From the NCBI RefSeq assembly GCF_004571065.1, contig NZ_SPQN01000001.1:62001-126000 (forward strand): a stretch of DNA of 64,000 bases, read 5' to 3'. The translations under genes were made by a program, and so were the position numbers. This document shows positions 1 through 9,315 of this stretch, one piece after another (the stretch's first letter is position 1; each line of letters begins with the position of its first letter). The notes under the pieces are model-generated. The model saw nothing but the letters and a program-made list of their open reading frames with translations. It did no database searches and was not told the DNA's origin. Source of the stretch: Geodermatophilus sp. DF01-2 (lineage in GTDB: Bacteria; Actinomycetota; Actinomycetes; Mycobacteriales; Geodermatophilaceae).

Positions 1-657
1 CAGCCGCGGTCGCACGGCGCCGACCAGGCCGCCGGCCTGGCCACGGGGCTCGGCGCCGCGGACTGGCGCGGTGCGGCCACGGTGGCCGGCACACCCGACC
101 CCTTCCGCAGCTGGACGCCGGCCGGGCCGCTGCTGCGCGGCCCGGGCGCCCCGGTGGACGGCCCGCTCTACGGCATCGCGCTGCTCAGCCGACTGCCGGT
201 GCTGGAGTGGTCGGTGCTCGACCTGGGCAGCGGACGGGCGCGGCTGCCGGCCCAGGGGCCCGATCCGCGCACCGGCCGGCTGCGCTGGTGGTGGTTCCCC
301 GACGAACCGCGGGCCGCCGTCGCCGCCCGGCTCGGGCCGCTCACCGTCGTCGCCACCCACCTGTCGTTCGCGCCGCACACCGCCGTCCGTCAGCTGCTGC
401 GGCTGCGCCGGTGGATCGCCGGGACGACCGGCCCCGTCGTACTGGCCGGCGACCTCAACCTGCCCGGCACGCTGCCCGCCCGGCTGCTCCGCGCCACGCC
501 GCTGGTGCGCGCGCCGAGCTTCCCGGCGTCCGGCCCGCGGGTGCAGCTGGACCACCTCCTCGCCCGCGGCGACGGGCTCCGTGCGCGGGACGCGGCGGCC
601 ACCGTGCTCCCGGTCGGTGACCACCGTGCGCTCACCGTCACGGTGGCCCCGCGCTGA
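1..657 (+). CDS. Endonuclease/exonuclease/phosphatase family protein (5' truncated)
   Basis: The reading frame is open from the first base of the window, so the N-terminus lies outside it; 218 residues are visible. The family's metal and catalytic motifs are present in order: [13 protein letters not shown] (Asp-Asn pair), QLDHLL and the terminal GDHRALTV (Asp-His). This is the DNase I-like fold that hydrolyses phosphodiester or phosphomonoester bonds. The substrate cannot be told; homologs include nucleases and phosphoinositide or sphingomyelin phosphatases. It converges on the Nudix gene, with 52 bp between the two stop codons. Confidence 0.82.
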   Translation, partial: QPRSHGADQAAGLATGLGAADWRGAATVAGTPDPFRSWTPAGPLLRGPGAPVDGPLYGIALLSRLPVLEWSVLDLGSGRARLPAQGPDPRTGRLRWWWFPDEPRAAVAARLGPLTVVATHLSFAPHTAVRQLLRLRRWIAGTTGPVVLAGDLNLPGTLPARLLRATPLVRAPSFPASGPRVQLDHLLARGDGLRARDAAATVLPVGDHRALTVTVAPR

Positions 658-709
658 CCCGGCCCCAGGGAGGACGGTTTCCGCGGAGACCGGCGCAGGG
701 CCCCGGACA

Positions 710-1174
710 TCAGGACAGCAGGTCGTGCAGGCGGTGGAGCGACGCCTCGAAGCCCGGGTGCAGCGGAACCGACACCAGGTCACCGAGCGCGACCCAGGCG
801 ACGCCCTCGCTCTCGCCGTCCAGCCGCAGGTCGGCCGGTTCGATGCTGCGCAGCGGGCGGGCCAGCACGGTCGTGTACGACCAGCCGCCGTGGTCGTCGA
901 CCGAGGAAAGGCCCAGCTCGAGGTCGTGGGGCAGCAGGCCGAGCTCCTCCTGCACCTCGCGCAGCGCGCCGTGCTCGGCGGACTCCCCCGCGTGCAGCGC
1001 ACCGCCCGGTGTCCCCCACGTGCCGCCGTGGTGGGACCAGGTGGCCCGCTGCTGCAGCAGCAGCTCCGGCCCGTCGGCGCCGGCGCGGTGCACGAGCAGG
1101 CCGGCCGCGCCCACCAGCCCCCAGTGCCGGTGACCGAGCGCGCAGGTCACCCAGCCGTCGGTCGAGGAGAACAC
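710..1174 (-). CDS. Nudix hydrolase
   Basis: A 154-residue protein with a canonical Nudix box: GGALHAGE, seven residues, then REVQEELG at about residues 55-78. It should hydrolyse a nucleoside diphosphate linked to another moiety, using Mg2+ held by the box glutamates. The N-terminal [13 protein letters not shown] segment is typical of a small actinobacterial Nudix subgroup. The GTG start was chosen because family homology begins there. A GGAGG lies almost directly against it, so the exact start is uncertain. It is divergent from the LOG-like gene, about 100 bp away. Confidence 0.85.
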   Translation of the reverse strand: MFSSTDGWVTCALGHRHWGLVGAAGLLVHRAGADGPELLLQQRATWSHHGGTWGTPGGALHAGESAEHGALREVQEELGLLPHDLELGLSSVDDHGGWSYTTVLARPLRSIEPADLRLDGESEGVAWVALGDLVSVPLHPGFEASLHRLHDLLS

Positions 1175-1276
1175 GCCTCCAGTGAACCCGGTGTGGAGCG
1201 CCACGGCGTGGAGGACGCGGGAGGCCGGGAGCCAGGCGTGGCACTCCGCGGCACGGCGCGTGACAGGCTCGGTGTC

Positions 1277-1861
1277 GTGCGCGTCGCCGTCTTCACCGGG
1301 TCCCGGAGCGGGCCGCCGTCCCACCGCTCCGCCGCGGCGCGGCTCGCCGCCGGGCTCGCCCGCGCCGGCGTGGGCATCGTCTACGGCGGCGGGCACGTCG
1401 GGCTGATGGGCGTCGTCGCCGACGCCGCCCTGGCCGCCGGCGGCGAGGTGGTCGGCGTCATCCCCCAGCACCTGGTGGACGACGAGCTGGCCCACCCCGG
1501 GCTGCCCCGGCTCGAGGTGGTGAACTCCATGCACGAGCGCAAGGCGCGGATGGCCGAGCTCGCCGACGCCTTCGTCGCCCTGCCCGGGGCCGCCGGCACC
1601 CTCGAGGAGCTGTTCGAGGCCTGGACCTGGGGGATGCTCGGCCTGCACGCCAAGCCCACCGTCCTGGTCGACGTCGACGGGTTCTGGCAGCCGCTGCTGG
1701 CCCAGCTGCGCCGCATGGTCGACGACGGTTACCTCGACCGCCGGCGACTCGACGCGCTCGGCGTGGTCACCGACGCCCAGGGGCTGCTGGCGTTCGTGGA
1801 GCACTACGAGCACCCGGCCCGGAAGTGGCGGAAGGACCCCCTGCCCCCCGCCACTCGCTAG
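1277..1861 (+). CDS. LOG family (TIGR00730) Rossmann protein, putative cytokinin-riboside-monophosphate phosphoribohydrolase
   Basis: A 194-residue LOG-family protein. Visible motifs are the N-terminal [18 protein letters not shown] for nucleotide binding, MHERKARM, and PGAAGTLEE at the catalytic loop. The family consensus for that loop is PGGxGTxxE, so the second glycine is alanine here while the catalytic Glu is kept. Family members release a free base from nucleoside 5'-monophosphates. The GTG start matches family length. The gene ends in TAG, showing that TAG still works as an ordinary stop in this genome. The flavoprotein gene starts 40 bp downstream. Confidence 0.85.
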   Translation: MRVAVFTGSRSGPPSHRSAAARLAAGLARAGVGIVYGGGHVGLMGVVADAALAAGGEVVGVIPQHLVDDELAHPGLPRLEVVNSMHERKARMAELADAFVALPGAAGTLEELFEAWTWGMLGLHAKPTVLVDVDGFWQPLLAQLRRMVDDGYLDRRRLDALGVVTDAQGLLAFVEHYEHPARKWRKDPLPPATR

Positions 1862-1901
1862 CTCGCGGCGGGACCCTGCAGGGGGCCGTAGCGTCGGGGA
1901 C

Positions 1902-3017
1902 GTGGAGCGCTGGGACGTCGTGGTCGTCGGAGGCGGCCCGGCCGGGGCGGCCGCCGCCCTGGCCGCCCGGCGGGCGATGCCGCCGCCCCGCGTCCTGGTG
2001 CTCGACCGGGCCGCCTTCCCCCGCGACAAGGTGTGCGGCGACGGGATCGCAGCCGAGGCGCTCGACGTCCTCGCCGTCCTGGGCGTCGACCCCGCGGCGG
2101 TCACGGGCGACTACCCGGCCGTGCCGCGGCTGCGGCTGCGCTCCCCGCGGGGAACGGCGGTCGAGCGGGCGACCGCACGGCCCTCCTACGTCGTCCCGCG
2201 GGTGGTGCTGGACGCCCGGCTGATCGCCGCCGCGCAGGATGCCGGCGCCACGCTGCGCCGGCACGTCGTCCGGCGGATCAGGGTGGGCCCCGACGGCGTC
2301 GAGGTGGACGGTTCCGTCACGGCCGGGGTGCTGGTCGGGGCCGACGGCGCGGAGTCCGTCGTCCGCCGGGCCGTGGGCGCCGGCCGCAACCGGGACGACC
2401 AGCTGGCCGTCGCCATCCGCGGCTACGCGCCGGAGCCGCCCGGGCAGCGGGGCGTGCAGGTGATCACCACCACCGAGCAGCGCTGGCCGGCCTACGCGTG
2501 GTCCTTCCCGCTCGGCGACGGGCGGGCCAACGTGGGCTACGGCGAGCTGGTGTCGGGCGGCGCCACCCGCGCAGGGCTGTTGGAGGGCCTGCACCGGCTG
2601 CTCCCCGGCGTCGGGGCCGGCGAGCTCAAGGCCCACCGGCTGCCGCTGAGCACCGGCCGGCCGCATCAGCCCGACGGCCGGGTGCTGCTCGCCGGCGATG
2701 CCGCGGCCCTGATCAACCCGCTCACCGGCGAGGGCATCTTCTACGCGCTGCTCTCCGGGGCGATGGCCGGCGCGGCGGCCGGCCACGGGGCGGCCGCCGG
2801 CGCCGCCTACCGGCGGGCCCTGGACCGGCGGCTCGGCCGGCACCTGCGCGCGTCGTCGGGGGCGTCCCGGCTCAGCCGATGGCCGGGGCTCATGGACGCC
2901 GCCTTCCGCGCCGCCGCGGCCGACCAGCGGGTGTTCGACGACGTCGTCGCCCTCGGCCTCGCCGACGGACGGCTCACCGCGCGCACGCTGGCGTCCGCCG
3001 CGCGGCACCTGCGCTGA
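1902..3017 (+). CDS. Geranylgeranyl reductase family FAD-dependent oxidoreductase
   Basis: A 371-residue flavoprotein. The N-terminal VVVGGGPAGAAAA is the FAD-binding Rossmann loop, DKVCGDGI is the family's conserved second motif, and LLAGDAAALINPLTGEG near residue 265 is the second FAD (GD) motif. Members reduce isoprenoid double bonds, for example in menaquinone or lipid side chains. The GTG start begins directly with the Rossmann strand. No adjacent isoprenoid gene is seen, so the substrate is unknown. Confidence 0.85.
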   Translation: MERWDVVVVGGGPAGAAAALAARRAMPPPRVLVLDRAAFPRDKVCGDGIAAEALDVLAVLGVDPAAVTGDYPAVPRLRLRSPRGTAVERATARPSYVVPRVVLDARLIAAAQDAGATLRRHVVRRIRVGPDGVEVDGSVTAGVLVGADGAESVVRRAVGAGRNRDDQLAVAIRGYAPEPPGQRGVQVITTTEQRWPAYAWSFPLGDGRANVGYGELVSGGATRAGLLEGLHRLLPGVGAGELKAHRLPLSTGRPHQPDGRVLLAGDAAALINPLTGEGIFYALLSGAMAGAAAGHGAAAGAAYRRALDRRLGRHLRASSGASRLSRWPGLMDAAFRAAAADQRVFDDVVALGLADGRLTARTLASAARHLR

Positions 3018-3066
3018 GGCCCGGGCGCAGCGCCCGCCCGCGCCGTTCCGGTCCCGGGCCGGCCGG

Positions 3067-3906
3067 TCAGCGCAGCGCCGTCACCAGCGAGCAGCCGGTC
3101 GCACCGAACGTCTGGACGACGAAGCCCAGCCGCACCAGCGAGTCCGCGACGGCGGCGTTCATCAGCTGCTGCACCGCGGTGCCCGCCGCGGCGCCGCGCA
3201 GCCCGTGCACGCCCATCCGGTCGTGCGTGCGCCAGCTGACCAGCACGCCGGAGCAGCCGGTCTCCGGAACGAGGCAGACCCCGCCGGCCGGGCGGCCCTG
3301 GGCGGCGTCGTACAGCGGCAGTCCCGCCTCGACCAGCGCCGCGGCGACCTCCACCACCAGCGTGGTCAGCGGGTCGGTGTCGGACAGCAGTGCGTCCCAG
3401 TCCTCCGGGAGCCGGTCCAGCTGGTCGCCGAGCTCGCTCAGCCACGCGCGGTCCGCCGGGGAGGGCCGCGGGGCGATCGTCGCGTCGGGGCGCCGGGTAC
3501 CGAAGACGGCGACAGCGACGAGGTCGCCGGCCAGAGCGGCCCAGTCGGCGTCGACCTGGTCGGCGAACGGGCCGGCCAACACCCGCGCCGCCTCGTCCAC
3601 CAGCCACCAGGCGGGCCCGGCCACCGGCTCGGGGGCCGGAGCGGTGGCGGGAGCGGGACGGACGGCGAGGGCGACGGCCTGGCGCCGCGCCTGCCCCTCC
3701 GCGGCGCCGCTCGTCGCGCCGGCGGGACGACTGCCCGCGGGGTGGGCCTCGGCCCGCGGGGCCGGGCGCCGGGGTTCGCGCGCGCCGTTGCGCGCGAACT
3801 CGTACCGGGCCGTCGAGCTCGCGCCGAGGACGACCACCACGGCCGTGCACAGGAAGAAGCCCAGCAGCGCAGCGGCCGGCCACACCAGCATCGTGCCCAT
3901 GGTCAC
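3067..3906 (-). CDS. Conserved protein of unknown function with N-terminal membrane anchor (paralog of 61008-61637)
   Basis: A 279-residue protein not assigned to any named family. One hydrophobic helix spans about residues 8-28, followed by a low-complexity Pro/Arg/Ala linker to about residue 100, then a globular domain of about 175 residues. That domain aligns with the gene at 61008-61637: WWLVDE, AGPF, DRAWLSELGDQLDRLPEDWD, LVVEV, GGVCLVPE, SWRTHDR and VQQLMNAA all have close counterparts there. The GTG start has GGAGG eight bases upstream; an ATG lies two codons in. Its leader shares an element with that of the paralog. Confidence 0.75.
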   Translation of the reverse strand: MTMGTMLVWPAAALLGFFLCTAVVVVLGASSTARYEFARNGAREPRRPAPRAEAHPAGSRPAGATSGAAEGQARRQAVALAVRPAPATAPAPEPVAGPAWWLVDEAARVLAGPFADQVDADWAALAGDLVAVAVFGTRRPDATIAPRPSPADRAWLSELGDQLDRLPEDWDALLSDTDPLTTLVVEVAAALVEAGLPLYDAAQGRPAGGVCLVPETGCSGVLVSWRTHDRMGVHGLRGAAAGTAVQQLMNAAVADSLVRLGFVVQTFGATGCSLVTALR

Positions 3907-4022
3907 GTGGAGCTCCTCCGCACCCTCGCCGCAGCGTCCGTGCCGCGGTCAGGCACCAACGCTATGGCTCTCCGGCACCCCGGCCGGCCGGTTCCGGGCG
4001 CTCCCGACCACGCCGTCACCGG

Positions 4023-4084
4023 ATCGTTGCCACACGCCCAGGAGATGGACGGCGACCCGTCCCCCGCGGCACCACCATGTCGAC
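4023..4084 (-). promoter_or_regulatory. Conserved leader element, copy A (shared with 61792-61852)
   Basis: Read in the sense of the downstream gene (- strand), this 62-nt stretch begins GTCGACATG, contains CGGGTCGCCGT and ends TGGCAACGAT. The same blocks, in the same order and at nearly the same spacing, lie upstream of the paralog at 61008-61637. A TANNNT hexamer (TAGCGT, 3959-3964) follows 58 nt later; in the other copy a TANNNT hexamer follows after 59 nt. It could be a protein-binding site, a distal promoter element or a structured leader; none is established. Confidence 0.5.
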
Positions 4085-4167
4085 ACCTGCGGCGCCGACC
4101 AGCGGGAACACGCCGATCCGGCGTGCGGCCATCCCGCCGGCAGCACCCTGGCCCGGCGCGTCATACC

Positions 4168-5037
4168 TCAGGACCGCCGCACCGCCGGCGACGGCGGGCC
4201 GCCGCGACGGCCGTAGGCCAGGGTCCGCGCCGCGGCCTGGACCACCGCGTTGTCGAGGAACCGGCCGTCGGGCAGCTGCAACCCCGCCGCCCCCGCGTCG
4301 ACGGCCGCGGCCAGCTGCGCCTGGAGCTGCTCCGCGTCGGCCACCTCCTCCGGCGTCGGGGTGAAGACCTCGTTGATGACCGGCACCTGTGCCGGATGGA
4401 GGGCGGAGCGACCGTAGAACCCGAACCGCTTGCCCTGGAGACAGCTCTCCCGCAGGCCGTCGAGGTCACGCAGTCGCGTCCAGACGCTCTGCACCGGCGC
4501 CGGCAGGCCGGCGGCCCGGGCGGCGAAGACGACCCGCGAGCGGGCGTACTGCAGCCCCTCTCCCGTCGCACCGACGTCGGCCTGCAGGTCCTGCTCGCCC
4601 AGGGAGACGCCTGCGAGCCGGTCGTGCGCCGTGGCGATCTCGGACACCCGCTCCACGGCCGCGGCGGTCTCCAGGATCACCTGGATGCTGGCGCCGGACC
4701 CGGCCTCGTCCAGCCACCCGGCGACCAGGTGGACGTCCTCGGCCGACTGCGTCTTGGGCAGCCGGATGCCCTCGATCGCCGCGCCGGCGACCGCCTCGAC
4801 GTCGTCGCGGATGAGGCCGGAGCCCAGCTGGTTGACCCGGACCCACGTCGGCTTGGGCGGTGCGTCGCGCAGCACCCGGGCCACGGTCCGGCGGGCCTCC
4901 TCCTTCCGGCTGGGCGCGACCGCGTCCTCCAGCTCGAGGATCACGGCGTCGACCTCGGAGGCGTAGGCCTTCTCGATGTGGTCCTCGCGGTGCCCCACCA
5001 CGTACAGGTAGCTGCGGTGCAGCCCGACCTCGTTCAC
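4168..5037 (-). CDS. CitE-like HpcH/HpaI aldolase family lyase
   Basis: A 289-residue member of the citrate-lyase-beta/malyl-CoA-lyase superfamily. Motifs seen are VILELEDAV (metal-binding region), WVRVNQLG, GIRLPKTQ, VILETA with the conserved Glu, SLGEQDLQADVG (Asp metal ligand) and FGFYGRSALHPAQVPVIN. The fold performs Mg2+-dependent retro-aldol cleavage of acyl-CoAs such as malyl-, citramalyl- or 2-methylmalyl-CoA. Its GTG start overlaps the stop of the ADP-forming acyl-CoA synthetase (GTGA), so the synthetase probably makes the CoA thioester that this enzyme cleaves. The exact substrate is inferred only. Confidence 0.85.
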   Translation of the reverse strand: MNEVGLHRSYLYVVGHREDHIEKAYASEVDAVILELEDAVAPSRKEEARRTVARVLRDAPPKPTWVRVNQLGSGLIRDDVEAVAGAAIEGIRLPKTQSAEDVHLVAGWLDEAGSGASIQVILETAAAVERVSEIATAHDRLAGVSLGEQDLQADVGATGEGLQYARSRVVFAARAAGLPAPVQSVWTRLRDLDGLRESCLQGKRFGFYGRSALHPAQVPVINEVFTPTPEEVADAEQLQAQLAAAVDAGAAGLQLPDGRFLDNAVVQAAARTLAYGRRGGPPSPAVRRS

Positions 5038-7142
5038 GCGTGTTCCTCTCGTCCCGGCGCTCGCCGGCCGCTCCCGGCGCCGGCGAGGCGCAGGACGGCG
5101 TCCAGCGCGACCACCCCGCCGTCGCGCACCACCGCCAGCGGGTTGATCTCGACCTCCTGCGGTCTCTGCGGCGCGTCGAGGAACCAGCGGGACAGCGCGG
5201 CGACGGCGTCCGCGATCGCTCCGCGGTCGGCCTCCGTCACCTGCCGGGCCGCCAGCCAGCCCGCCAGCCGCTGGTCGCCGAGGGCCCGCAGGGCACCGTC
5301 GCGGTCGAGCGGGCAGCTCGACCACACCACGGCCGGCTCCTGCTCGACGTCCGCGCCTCCCCGGCCGACCCCCACGACGGGCCCGAAGTGCGGGTCCACC
5401 GTGCAGCCGAGGTAGAGCTCGGCTCGCACGTCGCACTGCCGCTCCAGCAGGAACGCCCAGGGAGCGCCGCCCGCCGCGGCCGGCGCCCGCTCCGCGAGCA
5501 CCTCGGCCGCCGCCCGCAGCGCGGCCTCGTCCCGCAGACCCAGCGTCACCAGGCCGGCCTCCGCCTTGTGCAGCACCGCGGCGCAGGCCACCTTCAGCAC
5601 CCACGGTCCGGGCACGCCGGGCGCCACGGCGACGACCTCGTCGACCGTCGCGGCCGGCACCCCCTCGGGCACCGGGAGGCCGGCCTCGCGCAGCAGCGCC
5701 TTGCCGGCGTGCTCGTCGACGGCGACGGCGTCCCGTGCCACCGTGCCGCCGTCCGACAGCTCAGGAACCGGAGCGCCGGCGGGCCGGAGGCTGGCGCGGA
5801 GGATCCCGGCGGCGATCCGGGTACCGGTGAACCAGGGCACCTCGGCGGCGTCCAGCCGCGCCATGTCGGTGCCGGTACGGACCCCGCCGGCCCACACCAG
5901 GGCGACCGCCGATGCGTCCGCGCCGGCCGACCGGACCCCGGTGGCGACCCGCTCGGCCAGGACGGCGTCGCCGGCGGTCACCACCTGCAGGACGTCGGGC
6001 CGGTCGCGCAACAGTGCCCGGACGACGTCGGCCACCACCGGCTCGCGCAGCGCCATCGTGACGTCGACCGGGTTGGACCGGCCGCCGCGGCCGGGAATGA
6101 GCCGGTCCAGCTCGGCCCGGACCGGGTCGGAGAGGGGAGGGAGCCGGAAGCCCGCCGCGCCCAGGGCGTCGGCCGCCATCGCCGCCAACCCGCCGGAGTG
6201 CGAGAGGACGATCGCCGAGGCGCCCTGCGGAGCGGGCGAGGTGGCCAGGAAGCGGACGGACTGCACGAGCTCGTCGACGTCCTCGACGCGGAGGACGCCG
6301 TGCTGGGCGAGGACCCCGTCGACGACGGCGTCGTCCGCGGCGAGCGCCGCCGTGTGGGTCGCCGCCGCGGCGCGCCCGGCCGCGGACCGCCCCACCTTCA
6401 GCACCACGATGGCCCCGCCCCGCTCGCGGGCGACCCGCGCCGCGCGCAGCAGCGCCGGACCGTCGTGGAAGTCCTCGCACACCATCGCGACGACCCGGGA
6501 GCCGAGGGCGAGGAACTGCCCGGCCAGCTGCTCGGAGGTCACGACCTCCTCGTTCCCGGTGGACAGCACCGCCCGGAAGGAGAAGCCGTGGTCCTGCGCC
6601 CGCTCGTGGACGGCCCCGAACGCCGTCCCCCCGCTCTGCGAGAGCAGCACGGCGTCGAGGGCCGGCCGGGCCTCCCGCGGGCGGAGCGCGGAGAAGGTGG
6701 CCGCCCAGACGGCGGCCGGCACGCTGGCGTAGCCGGTGACGTTCGGGCCGATCACCAGCACGCCGGTGCGCGCCGCGGCCTCGCGGAGCAGCTCGCGGCG
6801 GCGCCGGCCCTCCTCGCCCGCCTCCCCGAAGCCCGCGGTGACGACCACCGCGGCGGCGACGTCGGCGGCTCCGCAGTCCTCGATCACCTGCGGCACGGCG
6901 TCCGGGGGGACGACGACGAGCGCCACGTCGACCGGTCCCGGGACGTCCCGCAGGGAACGGAAGGCGGGCCGGCCGAGCACCGTGTCCCGCGTGGGGCTGA
7001 CCGGATGGATCGGGCCGGCGTACCCGCCCTCGACCAGGTTGCGGAACAGCCGGGCCGCATAGCCGGGCCGCTCGGTCGCGCCGACCACGGCGATGGCCCG
7101 GGGCTCGAGCAACCGCTCGAGCCGCGAGACGGCGTCGGCCAT
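5034..7142 (-). CDS. Acyl-CoA synthetase (ADP-forming), CoA-binding domain first
   Basis: A 702-residue acid-CoA ligase of the acetyl-CoA synthetase (NDP-forming) class. Residues about 10-130 form the CoA-binding domain (VVGATERPG, VVTAGFGEAG). The ligase domain follows (LLSQSGG, STGNEE, and a THTAAL segment with the probable phospho-carrier His). The C-terminal ~220 residues are the ATP-grasp domain (LREAGLPVPEG, VLKVAC, EINPLAV). It should activate a carboxylate to its CoA thioester with ATP. It is the first gene of a two-gene operon with the CitE-like lyase. The domain order is opposite to that of the synthetase at 50476-52545. Confidence 0.87.
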   Translation of the reverse strand: MADAVSRLERLLEPRAIAVVGATERPGYAARLFRNLVEGGYAGPIHPVSPTRDTVLGRPAFRSLRDVPGPVDVALVVVPPDAVPQVIEDCGAADVAAAVVVTAGFGEAGEEGRRRRELLREAAARTGVLVIGPNVTGYASVPAAVWAATFSALRPREARPALDAVLLSQSGGTAFGAVHERAQDHGFSFRAVLSTGNEEVVTSEQLAGQFLALGSRVVAMVCEDFHDGPALLRAARVARERGGAIVVLKVGRSAAGRAAAATHTAALAADDAVVDGVLAQHGVLRVEDVDELVQSVRFLATSPAPQGASAIVLSHSGGLAAMAADALGAAGFRLPPLSDPVRAELDRLIPGRGGRSNPVDVTMALREPVVADVVRALLRDRPDVLQVVTAGDAVLAERVATGVRSAGADASAVALVWAGGVRTGTDMARLDAAEVPWFTGTRIAAGILRASLRPAGAPVPELSDGGTVARDAVAVDEHAGKALLREAGLPVPEGVPAATVDEVVAVAPGVPGPWVLKVACAAVLHKAEAGLVTLGLRDEAALRAAAEVLAERAPAAAGGAPWAFLLERQCDVRAELYLGCTVDPHFGPVVGVGRGGADVEQEPAVVWSSCPLDRDGALRALGDQRLAGWLAARQVTEADRGAIADAVAALSRWFLDAPQRPQEVEINPLAVVRDGGVVALDAVLRLAGAGSGRRAPGREEHA

Positions 7143-7243
7143 CAGCCGGCCCCGCCGTACGGCGCGACCGCCCGGCTCGGCATCGGCGGACAGCTGCGGT
7201 TCATCGGCTACTCCCGGGATGTCGGCGCGGTGCCCGCGGGTCA

Positions 7244-7260
7244 TCCTATTTCCCATAGGA
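7244..7260. promoter_or_regulatory. Perfect inverted repeat TCCTAT-N5-ATAGGA in a divergent promoter gap
   Basis: Six-base perfect arms with a 5-nt spacer lie between the acyl-CoA synthetase start (7142, -) and the dehydrogenase start (7341, +). The left arm with its flank (CATCCTAT) matches the motif found at seven other promoter gaps in this window (ATYCTRTA). It is a candidate GntR-type operator controlling both transcripts. Confidence 0.5.
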
Positions 7261-7340
7261 CCCTGTCGCTCGATCCGGGCCTCGGGTGTGACAGCGTGGG
7301 CGTCCGGACCCATCACGACCCAGGAGAGGGCGGCGAGGAC

Positions 7341-8423
7341 GTGCGATTTCCCGCGGCGACGCTGCAGGCCCAGACCCACGCCGTCCTGCTCGCCTGGGGG
7401 CTGCAACCCGACTGCGCCGAGACGGCGGCGGCGGCGATGATCCATGCCGACGTCGCCGGCATCGACTCGCACGGCATCTCGATGCTGCCCACGTACGAGA
7501 TGCTCCGGGAGCGCGGCGACCTGGTGCCCGCCGCGCGCCCGAGCACCGTGCGGGACGGCACGGTGACCGCCCTGCTCGACGCCGGCGGCGGCCTCGGTCA
7601 CCCGGCGGCGATGGCGGCGATGCGGCTGGCCGCCGACAAGGCGTCGGCCCACGGCGTCGGCGTCGTCTCCGTGCGGAACTCCCACCACTTCGGCGCGGCA
7701 GGGCAGTACGCCGCCGTCGCCGCGGAGCGGGGGCTCGTCGGCCTGGTCACCACGTCCGCCCGGAGCGTGTCGGTGGTGCCGACGCGCGGGGCGCTCCCCC
7801 GGCTGTCCACCAACCCCATCGCGTTCGCCGCGCCGGCCCGGCGCAGCGGGCCCTTCCTGCTCGACATGTCCACCAGCACCGTGGCGGTCAACAAGGTCAA
7901 GGTGTACGGCTACGACGACCGGCCACTGCCGTCGGGGTGGGTCCTGGACGGGGACGGGGTGCCCGTCCGGAATCCGCACGAGGCGCTCGGGATCCTGCTG
8001 GGCGCCGGCGCCGGCGGGCTGACCCCCCTGGGCGGCACCGCGGAGCTGTCCAGCCACAAGGGCTACGGGCTGGCCGTGATGGTGCAGATCCTGTCCGCCA
8101 CGCTCTGCGGTGCGACGTTCGCCGCGGCAGCGGCCGGGGACGGCCGACCGGTCGACATCGGTCACTTCTTCCTGGCGATCGACCCGGCCGCGTTCCGGGA
8201 GGACGGGCGCTTCGAGGACGACCTCGACGATCTCCTGGACCTGCTCCGTGCCACGCCACCGGCCGATCCCGCACAGCCGGTGCTCGTTCCGGGCGATCCC
8301 GAGGCGACGGCGCGGGACGAGCGGCTCCGCAACGGCGTGCCGCTCTCCGGCGTGCTGGTCGGGCAGCTGCGCGAGATCTGCGGGCGCGCCGGGACGCCCT
8401 TCCTGCTGGACGCAGCGTCCTGA
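7341..8423 (+). CDS. Malate/L-lactate (LDH2/MDH2) family NAD(P)H-dependent oxidoreductase
   Basis: A 360-residue member of the archaeal-type malate/L-lactate/sulfolactate dehydrogenase family. Diagnostic segments are ADVAGIDSHGISMLPTY near the N-terminus, VSVRNSHHFGAAGQYA with the catalytic His, LSTNPIAFAAPAR, LDMSTSTVA and SHKGYGLAVMVQIL. The family oxidises 2-hydroxy acids, or reduces 2-oxo acids and cyclic imines, using NAD(P). The GTG start has a GAGG Shine-Dalgarno five bases upstream. It is divergent from the synthetase/lyase pair and resembles the second family copy at 10363-11421. Confidence 0.87.
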   Translation: MRFPAATLQAQTHAVLLAWGLQPDCAETAAAAMIHADVAGIDSHGISMLPTYEMLRERGDLVPAARPSTVRDGTVTALLDAGGGLGHPAAMAAMRLAADKASAHGVGVVSVRNSHHFGAAGQYAAVAAERGLVGLVTTSARSVSVVPTRGALPRLSTNPIAFAAPARRSGPFLLDMSTSTVAVNKVKVYGYDDRPLPSGWVLDGDGVPVRNPHEALGILLGAGAGGLTPLGGTAELSSHKGYGLAVMVQILSATLCGATFAAAAAGDGRPVDIGHFFLAIDPAAFREDGRFEDDLDDLLDLLRATPPADPAQPVLVPGDPEATARDERLRNGVPLSGVLVGQLREICGRAGTPFLLDAAS

Positions 8424-8446
8424 CCGACCGCGCCGCACGCCGATCG

Positions 8447-9262
8447 TCAGCCGGGCGCGTCCGCCGTACCGTTGGTCGGCCGGTGACCGAACAGCAGGCT
8501 CGTCTCCCGGGCGCAGCGCAGCAGCGGCGGCAGCACCCGCGTCTCGACGTCCTCCCGCGAGAGCCGGTGCCCGTGCGCGGAGATGTTCAGCGCCGCGACA
8601 CTGCGGCCACCGGCACCGAACACCGGCGCCGACACCGACGTCAGCCCCTCCTCCAGCTCGTGCTCGACCAGCGACCAGCCCTGCTCGCGGACCTTCTTCA
8701 GCTCCGCGCGCAGCGCCTCCTTGTCGGTCAGCGTGAACGGGGTGACGCGCTTGAGGTCGGCCTCGGCCAGGTACTTCTCGACGACGTCGTCGTCCTGGAA
8801 CGCGAAGATGGCGCGGCCCATGGACGACGCCGACGCCGGCACGCGCCCGCCGACGTACACGGCCACGGTCACCAGCCGGCGCGAGGTGCGCGCGACGCAG
8901 ACGACGTCGGTGCCCTCGAGGACGCCGGCGAGGCAGTTCTCCTCCACCTCGTTGCTGAGCCGCTCCATCAGCGGCACCGCCGCATCCCACGGATGCACCG
9001 AGGAGAGGTAGGCGTACCCCAGCTCCAGCACCGCGGGCGACAGCGAGAACTGGCGGCCGTCCGAGCGCACGTACCCCAGGTGCTCCAGGGTGAGCAGGAA
9101 CCGGCGAGCCGCGCCCCGGGTCAGGTGGGTGCGCTCGGCGACCTCGGTCAGCGTCATGCTGGAGTGCCGGGGGGTGAAGCTCTTGATCACGGCCAGCGCC
9201 CGCTGCACCGACTGGACGAACTCCGCAGGGCGCTCCCGCTCGGGGCGGGCCGGCTCAGGCAC
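8447..9262 (-). CDS. IclR family transcriptional regulator
   Basis: A 271-residue regulator. An N-terminal winged helix spans about residues 15-80 (FVQSVQRALAVIKSF, TLTEVAERTHLTRGAARRFL) and is followed by the IclR effector domain (GRAIFAF, RVTPFTLTD, SVSAPVFGAGG, ALNISAHG). It is closest in style to PcaR/CatR-type IclR proteins, which regulate catabolism of aromatic and other carboxylic acids. It faces away from the thioesterase gene, with 53 bp between the starts, and probably controls that or other catabolic genes nearby. The effector is unknown. Confidence 0.88.
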   Translation of the reverse strand: MPEPARPERERPAEFVQSVQRALAVIKSFTPRHSSMTLTEVAERTHLTRGAARRFLLTLEHLGYVRSDGRQFSLSPAVLELGYAYLSSVHPWDAAVPLMERLSNEVEENCLAGVLEGTDVVCVARTSRRLVTVAVYVGGRVPASASSMGRAIFAFQDDDVVEKYLAEADLKRVTPFTLTDKEALRAELKKVREQGWSLVEHELEEGLTSVSAPVFGAGGRSVAALNISAHGHRLSREDVETRVLPPLLRCARETSLLFGHRPTNGTADAPG

Positions 9263-9315
9263 GGGACCCGCCCGGAGGGCGGCCGGGACCGCACCGGCGG
9301 CCCCGGTCAGAATCG

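Noticed and set aside
4023-4084. Shared leader element as a known riboswitch (c-di-AMP ydaO or c-di-GMP GEMM)
   Set aside because: The invariant sequences of those riboswitches are not present; only a loose CGGGTCACCG resemblance exists.
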